From Congeria kusceri (lineage: Eukaryota; Mollusca; Bivalvia; Myida; Dreissenidae), in assembly GCA_027627225.1 (NCBI GenBank), contig CM051029.1:72526578-72590577 (forward strand): a stretch of DNA of 64,000 nt. Direction: 5' to 3'. Below, piece after piece: positions 9,797 through 21,410 of the stretch. The position numbers and the translations under genes are program-made. Each line of letters begins with the position of its first letter. The first letter of the stretch is position 1. The notes beneath the pieces were generated by a model that had not been told where the DNA came from, ran no database searches, and saw only the letters and a list, made by a program, of their open reading frames with translations.

Positions 9797-11497
9797 GTGC
9801 TACCGATATTAGCAGACAACCAGCCCAAATGAACCCAACAATAAGGGTCAGGTTTTGTCGATATCAGCAGTCGACCAGCGTCATTAAGGCAACACCTGAG
9901 TTCAGGTTCTTCGGATATAAGCCGTCAACCAGCCCTAATGAAGCCACAACATCGTCCAGGTTCCATCGATATCAGCAGTAAATCAGCCGAAATGAAGCAA
10001 CAAAATATGTCAGGTTCTACCGATATCAGCAGTAAATCAGCCGAATGAAGGAAACAAAATATGTTAGGTTCTACTGATATCAGCAGTCAACCACCCATAA
10101 TGAAGCCACAACATCGTCCAGGTTCTACCGATATCAGCAGTAAATCAGTCGAATTGAAGCAACAAAATATGTCAGGTTCTACCGATATCAGCAGTCAACC
10201 ACCCCTAATGAAGCCACAACATCGTCCAGGTTCGACCGATATCAGAAGTAAATCAGAAGAATTAAGGAAAACCAAATATTTTAGGTTCTACTGATATCAG
10301 AAGTCAACCATCCCTAATGAAGCCACAACATCGTCCAGGTTCTACCGATATCAGCAGTAAATCAGCCGAATTAAGGAAACAAAATATGTCAGGTTCTACT
10401 GATATCAGCAGTCAACCATCCCTTATAAAGCCACAACATCGTCCAGGTTCTACCGATATCAGCAGTAAATCAGCCGAATTAAGGAACAAAATATGTCAGG
10501 TTCTACTGATATCAGCAGTCAACCACCCCTAATGAAGCCACAACATCATCTGGGTTCTACCGATATCGGCAGTAAATCAGCCGAATTAAGGAAACAAAAT
10601 ATATCAGGTTCTACTGATATCAGAAGTCAACCATCCCTAATGAAGCCACAACATCGTCCAGGTTCTACCGATATCGGCAGTAAATCAGCCGAATTAAGGA
10701 AACAAAATATATCAGGTTCTACTGATATCAGCAGTTAACCACCCCTAATGAAGCCACAACATCGTCCAGGTTCTACCGATATCAGCAGTAAATCAGCCGA
10801 ATTGAAGCAACAAAATATGTCAGGTTCTACCGATATCAGCAGTCAACCACCCCTAATGAAGCCGCAACATCGTCCAGGTTCGACCGATATCAGAAGTAAA
10901 TCAGAAGAATTAAGGAAAACCAAATATTTTAGGTTCTACTGATATCAGAAGTCAACCATCCCTAATGAAGCCACAACATCGTCCAGGTTCTACCGATATC
11001 AGTAGTAAATCAGCCGAATTAAGGAAACTAAATATGTCAGGTTCTACTGATATCAGCAGTCAACCATCCCTTATAAAGCCACAACATCGTCCAGGTTCTA
11101 CCGATATCAGCAGTAAATCAGCCGAATTAAGGAAACAAAATATGTCAGGTTCTACTGATATCAGCAGTCAACCACCCCTAATGAAGCCACAACATCATCT
11201 GGGTTCTACCGATATCGGCAGTAAATCAGCCGAATTAAGGAAACAAAATATATCAGGTTCTACTGATATCAGAAGTCAACCATCCCTAATGAAGCCACAA
11301 TATCGTCCAGGTTCTACCGATATCGGCAGTAAATCAGCCGAATTAAGGAAACAAAATATATCAGGTTCTACTGATATCAGCAGTTAACCACCCCTAATGA
11401 AGCCACAACATCGTCCAGGTTCTACCGATATCAGCAGTAAATCAGCCGAATTAAGGAAACAAAATATATCGGTTCTACTGATATCAGCAGTCATCCG
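9797..11497 (+). repeat. 54-bp array (about 31 units) in codon register, with 108-bp and 648-bp higher-order periods
   Basis: Each 54-bp unit starts AG/GTTCTACYGATATCAG. Two unit types alternate: one encodes GSTDISSKSAELRKQNMS and the other GSTDISSQPPLMKPQHRP in the plus frame. Their 108-bp pair is in turn part of a 648-bp higher-order repeat (for example 10231 matches 10879 and 10731 matches 11379). The array begins directly after an acceptor-like acttcag/GT at 9796 in phase 1, like the acceptor of gene A exon 2. A few indels and a TAA at the end of each 648-bp unit interrupt the frame, so it is not one open reading frame now. It may be an expanded linker exon or simply an intronic satellite. 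Confidence 0.85.
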
Positions 11498-12145
11498 TCC
11501 CCGTATTTCTAAGCTTTTGACATTGCAAACTAAACTTGCTGTTTCCCATTTTATATGCATTGAATAAGTGTATATATGTACATCGACTGTTTGTTATGTC
11601 ATCTTGTAGTGTTATTTGTTGGCCTTTTTTTTAGATAGAAGTACGGTACTGTATATATTACTAGAAATATTTGACGAAAATCTTATGTATTCCATCTGAG
11701 CTGACATTATTACCCACACAACTATTATAATCAATCAAATTATAATGTGTTCTTATTGGAAAGAGATTTATTTACATACTATTTTAAAATCATGACATAA
11801 TTGATTAAATCTTTAACGTAGGTTTTAGACGATACACCGCTATTATCTTTGTTTAGTGGCAGACTTTACAGATTGATTGACTAGAATTAGTAATGAATAT
11901 TTTCGTTTATTTACATATCACCAAATGTTTGGCCATGTCCAATACATGCGTCGACGTTAGCTCCGACGGTTGCATATGTCCCTCAGCCTATGTGACCGCC
12001 GAAGTGGATTGCAACACATCTATGATTGACTGGATACACTACCGTATTATTGATCATTTTGTTATATGGGCAATAAGAAACAGTTGTCAATCAAGGTAAT
12101 GTTAGTGTGCTATTAAAGAAGTATTTTCTTCCTGAAGTGTCGGAG
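11498..12145. other. Intron of pseudogene B, no recognised element
   Basis: No gene or repeat recognised. The open frame at 11893-12099 has no family features. Confidence 0.4.
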
Positions 12146-12430
12146 CTGCATCTCCTCAATACAGAGGCGGCAGCAAAGGCTGAGCAATACACTGCTATGG
12201 TCGACATCTGGCCCCACTGCATCTCCTCAATACAGAGGCGGCAGCAAACGCTGAGCAATAAACTGCTATGGTCGACATCTGGCCCCACTGCATCTCCTCA
12301 ATACAGAGGCGTCAGCAAACGCTGAGCAATACACTGCTATGGTCGACATCTGGCCCCACTGCATCTCCTCAATACAGAGGCGGCAGCAAACGCTGAGCAA
12401 TAAACTGCTATGGTCGACATCTGGCCCCAT
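12146..12430. repeat. 71-bp tandem repeat, four copies
   Basis: A 71-bp unit (ctgcatctcctcaatacaga, then actgctatggtcgacatctg) starts at 12146, 12217, 12288 and 12359 with a few point differences. It is more GC-rich than its surroundings. Confidence 0.95.
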
Positions 12431-13650
12431 GTTCACAAAGGATTAACTCAAGGATCAAGATGAAACTTAGCTGATCTTCTAGCTCAAATGAGCGGACTCG
12501 CAAAAATATGTTATTTTCGAAATACCTTTTCTTCTAGATAAAATAACACAATTTTGGTTAAGATTTGATTAAAATATTCATCTCAGAAAATCTTTGCTGA
12601 TGGGAGTTCATAATTATATAAAATAGATATTCGTCAAATAACTAAAATTGATCAAGATTTTTAGTGAACGCCATTTTCGAGTCTGATCCTGAAATATACG
12701 ACTCAAGTTCATATTGAACCACAAACTCAGTGTCAACTTGTTTTGTGAACAAGGGGCCAGATATATGATGACAATCTCCAGTTATTTAATTTTGATTATA
12801 TTTAGTTTTAATCACACGTCATTCGACGTTGAATTGGACGTGGACACATGTTGCTTAGGTAATAATATGTTTATATTGCATTGTTATAAAATTTATAACA
12901 TCATAGTTACGTTTTTGTTACCGACCGTTTAAGCACGTGCAATGTACTGTTCACTGCGTATGACTTTCTAAACGGTAATTGCAGATTAATATATAAACGA
13001 CTTCCTTCTGTTTCTATTAAAAAAACAACTAGTTTTGTGCCGTGTTATAATCCACTTAACATATTTGTCTGGCGCATGATGTTTGCCGTTAATAATGCAC
13101 CTGTGTGAGAAATCTACAAAGTTTCGAATGTCCGTATGCATACGACTTTATAATATTATTGGTACATGTCAAGTACGTTATTTACTATTCCAGTGAATGT
13201 ATAATAAATGAAATGCATTTAATATAAGTGAATTCACACCAGTCTAACATTTAAGCCTAGAAGGTATAGACTTTGTTACACCTTTGAACTCACAACTTGC
13301 TATGCAGAGTAATCATATTATTTTAATGGGTATATTTATATATGTTAAATGCGTTTGTTCAAGCTAAAGCTTACATTAACACCATGTAATATAGGTCCAC
13401 TATATTTCAATATCATACTCCTCACAATGTGTGAGAAAAATCTAATAAGAGAAAGTATCAAGCCGTGTATATATATTGCATAGGCATTTCGCATTTTAAT
13501 TCATGTATGGTTCCCTATTGTTTATGTTAAATAAGGATCATGTTGCTTTTAATAATACCGCGTATTTCTTTATTCCATTGGACTGTATAATATTCGAAAG
13601 TTTATGCATTCACGTTTTGACGTTTGTTTCAGTGGCTGTTAGCTTGAAGA
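12431..13650. other. Intron of pseudogene B, no recognised element
   Basis: AT-rich with no recognisable gene; only short chance open frames. Confidence 0.4.
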
Positions 13651-13773
13651 CTTTACGAAAGTAGCAAGTAATTGTATTAGTTTAGTGAATTCCATCACAT
13701 GTAATGTGACTTAGTCATATTACATGTGATGGAATTCACAAAACTAATACAATTACTTGCTACCTTCGTAAAG
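13651..13773. repeat. Foldback element with ~55-bp arms
   Basis: The left arm from 13651 (ctttacgaaagtagcaag...) is mirrored by the right arm ending at 13773 (...gctaccttcgtaaag), with only a few mismatches over about 55 bases and a loop of about 13 bases around tgacttagtca. The structure is that of a foldback MITE or a recent inverted duplication. Confidence 0.9.
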
Positions 13774-14368
13774 TGGCCTTGTCTAAGTGTTTGCCATTTC
13801 GTAATTGTAGCAGGATTTAAAGTTTATGATCAGACTATGATTAGGATTTATAAACCTTGAATATATTCATGTGAATTAGAGTTTTATAGACTAAGTCACA
13901 CAACGAAGCACGTTTCAATGACACATGTCGTTAGATTTGTCTGGAGCTCTGATTTTCAGGAATACAACTGTGTCAGTATAACATGTATATGGATAATAAT
14001 ATTTAATGTGGAAACTTATGTTCATATTGATGATGATATTAAATCAGTACTAAGAAGTACTTTTAATGAATAACGCTATTAAAAGCGAGTAAGGTATCTT
14101 AATCTTACATAAATTAATATTAATTAAAGTCACCAATAACGGGTTTGCCTACGTTTATGGCGCAAGTTTGATACTGTCGTATGTCATAAAATCACTATTC
14201 ACACATCGGTCTACACCTGTTGCATTTTATGCAAATAATGAAATATAATTACACGTTTAGTATATCTTTGTGGTTTTTGTATCGCATAATTTACTTATTC
14301 TATTAGAAACTGTTTTGCGGGCTACATAGACATTATAGTTACCACAAAGACATGTATGCATGCTTTAG

Positions 14369-14951
14369 GTGAGAATGGCGACAGTCAGATTGCCCAATTG
14401 ACACCAGTTGCACTGGAACTGCTAGTATCCATGGATCATCCGCGAAAAGATAGAAAGGAACCTTTCCTCTCGGGGCTGGACTTCTTGCCGAACGGAAGAC
14501 TAGTAGCCGTTGCCACATGAATTGGCAATGTATTATGCTAAATTACCGACTACAGATACAAGGAACACATTTCAATTTCAAGGCAGCACCCCGTGACGTG
14601 GTATGTTTTTCTCAGAATGAACTTGTAGTGACAGTAGCAAATAAGACAGTGTGTCTGTTGTCCGTGAGTGCTGACAATGTTATCAGCCTGACCAAGGAAA
14701 TCATCACATCGAATAACATACAGATACCACGTGGTGCGTCTGTCGGACCTGGTGATACGGTGTTGGTTTGCAGTGACAACACAAACTCCATCGTACACCT
14801 GACAGTCGACGGCGATTTACTACGTTCATACCTTGTGGATATGAAGTGTCCTCACAGCTTGTGTATGAGTAGGGACGGAATCAGTTTGGCTGTGTCGAAT
14901 AACTGTATTGGCAGGAAAAAGTTGAACATGTACACAATCGTTGATGGGTGA
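14369..14951 (+). pseudogene. Pseudogene B exon 2: propeller exon with frameshift and 264-bp deletion
   Basis: The acceptor (ctttag) ends at 14368 and the exon starts in phase 1, matching the pseudogene B exon 1 donor at 8714. The start encodes propeller sequence (ELLVSMDHPRKD, FLSGLDFLPNGRLVAV). A frameshift near 14510 breaks it. A 144-codon open frame then runs from 14517 to the stop at 14949-14951. Compared with gene A, 88 codons are missing in frame between KEI(IT) at about 14703 and IPRG, removing the central blades. The end (NNCIGRKKLNMYTI) aligns with gene A. Confidence 0.85.
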
Positions 14952-16005
14952 CGCATGCTGTCATCACTTAAATACAATAAGTGAGTACAATACATTAAAT
15001 TAGTAAACCAGACGACTGATTTAATTAAAATTCACTTGCATGTTTTTTTTTATCTTGTCAGTGTTACTGTCTTGTCATGTTAAATGTTATTGGAGAGTAG
15101 TTTGCATATCAGTTTGATGTCTCTGTAAAATGTCTTCATATCATTACTCATTCAGTTAAGGTTTTAACAATGTTGTGTAATGTGACATGCTTTTTTTAAA
15201 ATAAATAATAGTTATATTCTGTGAATTCATGTGTAGTGATGTCATGCGGATCTTCCTGAGTTTTACCATTGTCACATATGTTTTATTAATCTATATTGAA
15301 TTTAATTACAACGTAATACAATGGTGACAAATACGTTAAAATGCTATTAAATTAATAAAAATAGGTTGTGTATATGTTTATAAACTGCTGAACATACCGT
15401 TGCCATTTTGCACAAATGCTGCTATAACATATTTCGCATCAATTTTCATCATGAAGTAAATTGCCATATTCAATATTAAGAATATAAACATTTTGATTTC
15501 AGTTAAACTTGGTATGTGCTAGTAGCCTGTTCTCGTAAATGTATGTTCACGTTCATCCTCGATGATCATTATTGTCTAAAGCAGCATGTCGCGCTGGCCT
15601 CTTGGGATGCTATTTATGTTATTTACCGGAAAAAAACTTCCGGGCTTTCATCGGGTGATCCTAGGTTAAAGCCACTCGTGGTATACGTGATTTTCAATTA
15701 TTTAATGGAGTACACAAACGTGATTAGTCAAATTCAATAAAAATGAAGCTGATTCATTTTAATGTCTGAAGAGTATTATTTTAGAATACATTCGTATGTT
15801 TTGGTAAGCAGGTATGTCACATAAAATAAAAAAATATATAGTAAAATGCGTAATATGTACGTGATCAATATGACCAAACAGAAAGTTGATCAATCAAAAT
15901 AAGTAGGACAGGTATCTACATTCAGCTGCATTTCTTTCTGAAATAGATGAAACGTTCATACATCTAACTATGACTGTTTAACGAAGACTTCTTAAATGAT
16001 TCGAG
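14952..16005. other. No recognised gene
   Basis: AT-rich flank downstream of pseudogene B. The frame at 15516-15740 has no family features. Confidence 0.4.
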
Positions 16006-17023
16006 TTAAGAACCAAACTAAACTATTCAATGGTAAATACGTATTCATGGATAAATGAGTCCGTATTTTAATTATGTAAATATAGATACTCTTGTGAACG
16101 GCGTTTATCGTCGGTTTAGTTTTGCTATGATTCGTTGGTTTAGTTTTGCTATGATTCGTTGGTTTAGTTTTGCTATGATTCGTTGGTTTAGTTCTGCTAT
16201 CATTCGTTTGTATTTCGTTAGTCGATCTCGAGCTTTGTGAAACCAAAACTAAAAAACCTAATCCAGTCTTAGGCCCCAATTGTTTGACTACGTTACAGCC
16301 CGGCCAATGGTGAGATTATAATTATATCTGTTAAGTAGTCATTTACTCGTAAATTGTAAGGTTGGAGATATCGGAATCCAGACAAATAAATAAGCGATCA
16401 AAATACAATCCATTCTTGTGTACGTTTTATTCATTATAGCCATTCACACGCATGCATACTAACATTTACTTGAGTGCAACTGATATAAAAAATAATGCCA
16501 TCGAGCTAATGTGTTTGTGGAAAAACATATAACGACAAACGTATCTTTTAAAACAAATAATAATGCGGACCTCAGCACGGTCACCTTTTGTGGTGGTATC
16601 GATTCTTTACAATGTTAACAGAGACGCACTGATAACCGAATCGTTGAAGTACAATGAACACTCGCGTTTTCACATTCACTAAAGATGAACTGAACTGTTG
16701 AAATTCAACGATTATAACTAATCGTGTTAGCTCGGTGAGTTATGTCGATGAGTCAGATTGCATCTCAGCGTCAGCATAAACCACAAGGTACACCTGGGGT
16801 GGTTATAGGCAATGCGAATATATTTGTTTTGCATACGTTTAACGATTAATTCCCCAAATAAGAAACGTTTTGAAATATATTTTTATTAACTTTATTTTCT
16901 TTAAATCTTATTAAATTCATAAATATCTATTTTAACACCCCACATTGCAGTCGAAAAAACAACTTGTAACTTTCAAAACCGTAAGACATTGTTTACGAAT
17001 CTTCGTTACACAGCAATAAATCA
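16006..17023. repeat. Segmental duplication copy 1 (partner 54636-55710)
   Basis: From agaaccaaactaaactattc to tacgaatcttcgtta this region aligns base by base, with moderate divergence, to 54636-55710 in the same orientation. Both copies lie downstream of a propeller exon or relic, so the duplicated unit probably once included that gene's 3' flank. Confidence 0.85.
16113..16208. repeat. 24-bp tandem repeat, four copies
   Basis: The unit ggtttagttttgctatgatt plus cgtt occurs four times. The partner region near 54735-54765 has a single copy, so the expansion happened after the segmental duplication (or contracted there). Confidence 0.9.
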
Positions 17024-17640
17024 AACACCCCATAAGTGTTTTTGTACGGCTGTATCAAAGATATCGTCTCTCCAGCTTTAAAAACAACGCGAGGATGTCT
17101 ATAATACATACATGTATCGGTCTAAATGTCTGATAAAACACGACCATGGTTAATTATACCACGGACCATATCTCAAAGAGATAACTGCTAATGGTTATCT
17201 AGATAACAAGCCAGCTTTCACTGAAACTAACTAGGGAAGTGTGTTTATAAAATTATATATCATGAACAACGACAAAATGTGCTGACAAAGTGGCACGTTT
17301 CATTAAGATAATAATGCACACCTATCCTACTTTTGATTATAAACCAAGTACAAAAGGGCCTGCAGATATTTGTGACAGATGGATAAATCTGTACATTACT
17401 ATAGTCCGACAGCTACTTCTAAGACACCAAAGATCACCACAGTCCATTTTATAGGGGTATCAATGTAATTGCTATTTTAGTGTAAGTTTAATTTTTCAGT
17501 TCATTTCATATACCAGTATAGTATTCATAGGGATTAACAGACATCTATGAACAAAAGAAGAATTGTCGAGTGATATGCGCTGAAGATTTTGGACATGGCG
17601 CAAGGGGCTCGAATCTTGTCTGAAATATTTTTTAGTAAAC
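17024..17640. other. No recognised gene
   Basis: No coding or repeat signal recognised. Confidence 0.35.
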
Positions 17641-17809
17641 TTTTATTTTTTATTGCAATTTATGAAGTGATATCTGTTTTTGTATATTTTCGTTCGTTTT
17701 TTGTTCGTGTATTTCGCCTTTGACTTGCTATGTCGGTCTCGGATTCATCAGCATCTCCTTTACTTGCTTTGTCTAGTCATCAAACATATACTATAAACTA
17801 CCTTTATAA

Positions 17810-17900
17810 ATGTGAAAAAAAGTTTCACCAGCAGGACTCGAACTCGTGACCAATGGTTAAAAATACCGTTCCGCGCTTTTACCACCTGAGCCATTTGTTC
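17810..17900 (-). repeat. tRNA-like SINE head
   Basis: Read on the minus strand there is an A-box-like tggctcaggtgg and a B-box-like gagttcgagtcct at tRNA-like spacing, with a loop containing TTT at the anticodon place. The acceptor ends do not pair, so this is a tRNA-derived SINE rather than a functional tRNA gene. Its body limits are not clear. Confidence 0.55.
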
Positions 17901-18720
17901 ATATCGATAGTAGTGTGTATATTACAAATAAAAAAATTCACCGTACCAGTACAGTGATTTATAATTTCGTTGCAGTTACCGTCCGTTTATATGATCTTCG
18001 CGTAGAACACGGTCACGTCTCAATGCGCAATGTTTATCTTTTTTTCTAGTCAGTTTGTTTTTTTGTTTTCTAGTTTGACATTTACATTGGGTGGGTCATT
18101 TTATAAATGCCAGTATTATTAATAAATCAAAACTAAGAATGTGTTGGGATTCATGTCGTTTGCATGGAACTTATACGCATATTTTAAACTGTGCTCAAAA
18201 CAAACTAAGTTATAGTGATCTTTTTTCATCACTCAAGATTTCATCCTGTTCGATCACATATCTCATTGCATAAACTGATAATACGTTACAGATTTGAAGC
18301 AGTTTCGCATCGGTGATTTTACTTTAATTAGGTTCATATTTGGGATATATTATTAAAGCTTCAGCTATACCATGGGTCAGAAATACATTGGGTTTTGGAT
18401 ACTGTTTAAAATAAAAACACTGATCCCCCAAGTACACTGTTTGTAAACACTAGCTTTGTTTATTTGCTAATCATCGTGGCGACACGGATGTCAGTCTGTT
18501 CATAAAAACACAGTGGTATTTTGCAAGTTTTATGATTTTTATGAATAACTGTACTACCAGTAATATTTACCAATGTTTTCTCAATTTGTTGTGCCAGTTA
18601 ATGTCTTTATAAACTTCACATAAGTAGGTGTATTACACGACCCTCGACATTAAATACATTGGGTGTCCTAGTTTCCCGTCAAAGGAATGTTAATCCCAAG
18701 CATGATTTTTGCATGAAGAA
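17901..18720. other. No gene; contains a diverged repeat shared with 56930-57150
   Basis: The parts at about 18535-18570 and 18650-18715 (gaataactgtac, gggtgtcctagtttcccgtc) match, in reverse complement, 56970-57000 and 57080-57150. They are probably pieces of one old repeat into which the TTAA element at 18721 inserted. Confidence 0.5.
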
Positions 18721-19225
18721 AGCGACCTGTTCACAGATTGACGAATTGACATTTGTTCAACTTTTAGTCACCGATTCCAAAAATGAAAGAACAGTGTATA
18801 TAAAGGAGCAAACACTACAGACCAAGAAAAATATTCTGTATAAACAGTTTCGTTTACGAGTAATCATCAGTTGAAATTGATAAAATTATAAAGCGTTTGT
18901 AAAGCTAAACGATGGAATAATTTGGAGTGTTTCTGTTGTTTTCGCTGAAACTATTGACATCACGTTGAACACTTACATAAAGTAAATAATGCAAGGTTAA
19001 ATATAGAACTCGGAATGGCCGTGTGGTTAAGGCGATAGACTTTTAATCCGGACGTCCTGGGTTCGAACCCCGGTTGGACCAATTTTCTATTTTCTATTTT
19101 TATTTCTAAATACTTTTCTGTTTATTATACTTATGCTATTTAGTTCCGATGCTTAAATCTGTCAAGGTAAGACATTTAATGGCACACTTCAAATAATGCG
19201 AAAATCTGTGAACAAGTCCCTTTAA
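18721..19225 (+). mobile_element. TTAA-type TIR element with tRNA-like module (copy 2)
   Basis: This 501-bp element aligns along its whole length with the reverse complement of 7928-8429. The left end (agcgacctgttcacagatt) and right end (aatctgtgaacaagtccct) are inverted repeats. TTAA follows the right end at 19222-19225; the left flank AGAA (18717-18720) appears mutated. The tRNA-like part at about 19013-19081 keeps a good A box (tggccgtgtggttaaggcg) and a perfect B box (gggttcgaacccc). The acceptor stem does not pair, so it is unlikely to give a tRNA. No transposase is encoded. Confidence 0.8.
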
Positions 19226-19601
19226 GAAAATGCGTGAAAGTGGGAAGTCGTGTTTATTACAGCTTATTAAAATATACAAAATTTAGTGGTTTATAGGATA
19301 CATAAATAGTGAAAATTGGATTATACTGGATAATAAATATACCGGTAATACTTTGCTTACTTTATACAAGAAACAATTATCGCAATGACATTATATTTAG
19401 CGTAAACTATACAATGGTCAGAAAACGTAGATTGTATGCGGGTCGCCAATAGTAAATATTGTAAACAGCATTTCGTAGTGAAAATCCGCAGTGCACGAGT
19501 TATTCATGCTCTAGTTCTTCGTGACACTCAATCCACGCACAAGTTTTTTTAGGTATACTGAGCAAAAATAAAAATGTAGACACATGTAGACACATGTAGA
19601 G
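19226..19601. other. Flank or 5' UTR of LINE 1
   Basis: No gene. It may hold the 5' UTR of the LINE whose ORF1 starts at 19602; the 5' boundary of the element cannot be placed. Confidence 0.35.
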
Positions 19602-20540
19602 ATGTCCGATATCTCCAAAAGAAAGCATAGTGATTCAAGTGGAAGCGAATTAGACACCAGTATACAGCAACATAAAGAAAAACAAACAATTAAACAAAAG
19701 AAAAAGAAAGGTAAAACACAAGAAATTATTACAGAAGAAATTGAAACGGTCATGGCTGAAACAGACATAAGAAAGGAACTAGCAGCAATAAATGAAAAGC
19801 TTACAAGTCTTTGTTCAGGAGAAAACTTATCCCTCAAACAAATCATTGTGGACACAATAACCAATATGAAAGACGAAATTCTTAAATCTGTAGAGCACAA
19901 AATAAACGTTCTTGAAAGCAAAATTTTCGAAAAGGAGAAAGAGAATGACACTCTGAAAAGTAAAATAACCCTGCTAGAAAAGCAAATAGTGACAAACCAA
20001 GAAAATGAAGCCCAAAACATCATAAACTTGAAAGAGAGCATCCGTGTACAATCTGGTCAAATAAACGATCATGAACAATACGGGCGTAGAAACAACATAC
20101 GCATTTCTGGTATCTCTGAAAGTTTAGAGAATGGAGCGAAAAACTCCAATGAATCGGCTGAAACAACCACCAATAAGATTGTACATATATTGAATGAAAA
20201 AATTCCAAAATTGAACCTGCAAGAATCAGATATTGATATAGCACACAGATTAGGAAGACCCAGAGATGGCCATACACGTCCTATTATAATAAAATTCGTG
20301 TCGAGGCTGAAAAGGAACAACGTCATGTCAAACAGACGGCAATTTAAAGGGACCGGCATCTTCTTAAACGAGGATTTGACGCATATCAATCAGAAAGTAC
20401 TCATGACAATAAAGAGGACTACATCTGATCAAGAATCTGTCTGGTCATGGGACGGAAAAATACACCACAAAAATGCAAGAGGGGACATACGAGTGATACA
20501 GTTTGATGAATATAAAAACCTAATTGGTATAAACCTGTAA
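19602..20540 (+). CDS. LINE 1 ORF1 protein (coiled coil + RRM, L1-ORF1p-like)
   Basis: The 312-residue frame has a lysine-rich N-terminus (residues 20-40), a long heptad-rich coiled coil (about 50-158), the RRM-type start QYGRRNNIRISGI (159-171), the motif IDIAHRLGRP (211-220) and a basic C-terminal part. This order matches L1/Tx1-type ORF1 proteins, nucleic-acid chaperones that coat the element's RNA. The frame is intact. It lies 2.86 kb upstream of the intact ORF2 at 23397 in the same orientation and with the same A-rich plus-strand bias, so the two probably belong to one element; the spacing is unusually long for that. Confidence 0.85.
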   Translation: MSDISKRKHSDSSGSELDTSIQQHKEKQTIKQKKKKGKTQEIITEEIETVMAETDIRKELAAINEKLTSLCSGENLSLKQIIVDTITNMKDEILKSVEHKINVLESKIFEKEKENDTLKSKITLLEKQIVTNQENEAQNIINLKESIRVQSGQINDHEQYGRRNNIRISGISESLENGAKNSNESAETTTNKIVHILNEKIPKLNLQESDIDIAHRLGRPRDGHTRPIIIKFVSRLKRNNVMSNRRQFKGTGIFLNEDLTHINQKVLMTIKRTTSDQESVWSWDGKIHHKNARGDIRVIQFDEYKNLIGINL

Positions 20541-20805
20541 ACCGGACCAAATCTTTGTGGTGAAGTATACATATGAACTGAAATCAACAGTGCAGAACGT
20601 TGAACAGACACACAAGTCAAGCGTGAAGAAATATCGCTGTACTATGAGAGAAAAACATTCAGCATAGTATATACAAATCTTGTGTACACCTTTTTTAATC
20701 GAACGTCCTTTTATGAACATAACAGAATCATGTAAGTACATTAACGAAAAAGTGCGCATATACGATTGCAGCAACATTTTTAATTATATAATATATCCTA
20801 TAAAA

Positions 20806-21410
20806 TTATTTTAATATTGTTTACAAAAAACATGATAAAATTGTAATAATGAATTAAACTGGTAACAAATATTTAATTCGACTTAAAGGCATATGTGTAT
20901 AAACGTGTACGTGTGTTCATGTATATATATATGCGTAGTTGTTAATAGGTTGGTTTGGTCATATACAAATGTTTATATACTCGATCTATATAATAAAAAT
21001 GATTTCGATTTGTATTGTTTATAAAAATAATGATAATTGTAATAATGAATTAAAGATGTAACAAATATTAAATCTAATTCAATTTAAAAGCATACTTGTA
21101 TAAACATGTATGTTTGTTCATTTATAGATATATGTGAAGTTGTAAAAAGGTGCGTATGGTCATATACAAATGTTTATTTAGTCAATCTATATAATAAAAA
21201 TGAATTCGATTAATATTGTTTACATAAATCATGATAATTTAAAAAAAAAAAAAAAAAAATTAAAATTGTAACACTTATTAAATCTAACTCAACTTAAAGG
21301 TATGAGTATATAAACGTGTATATGTGTTAATGTATATATAAATGTGTAGCTGTTAATAGGTGGGTATGGTCAAATACAAATGTTTATTTACTCCATTTAT
21401 ATAAACATAA
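20806..21410. repeat. ~200-bp tandem repeat, three diverged copies
   Basis: The phrases aatattgttta, catgataa, aacttaaaggcat, tataaacgtgta and tggtcatatacaaatgttta recur in order three times with starts near 20812, 21012 and 21212. A run of A at about 21240-21259 interrupts the third copy. Confidence 0.85.

Noticed and set aside
19013..19081. Functional tRNA gene
   Set aside because: A and B boxes are good, but the acceptor stem does not pair and the module is repeated inside a mobile element.
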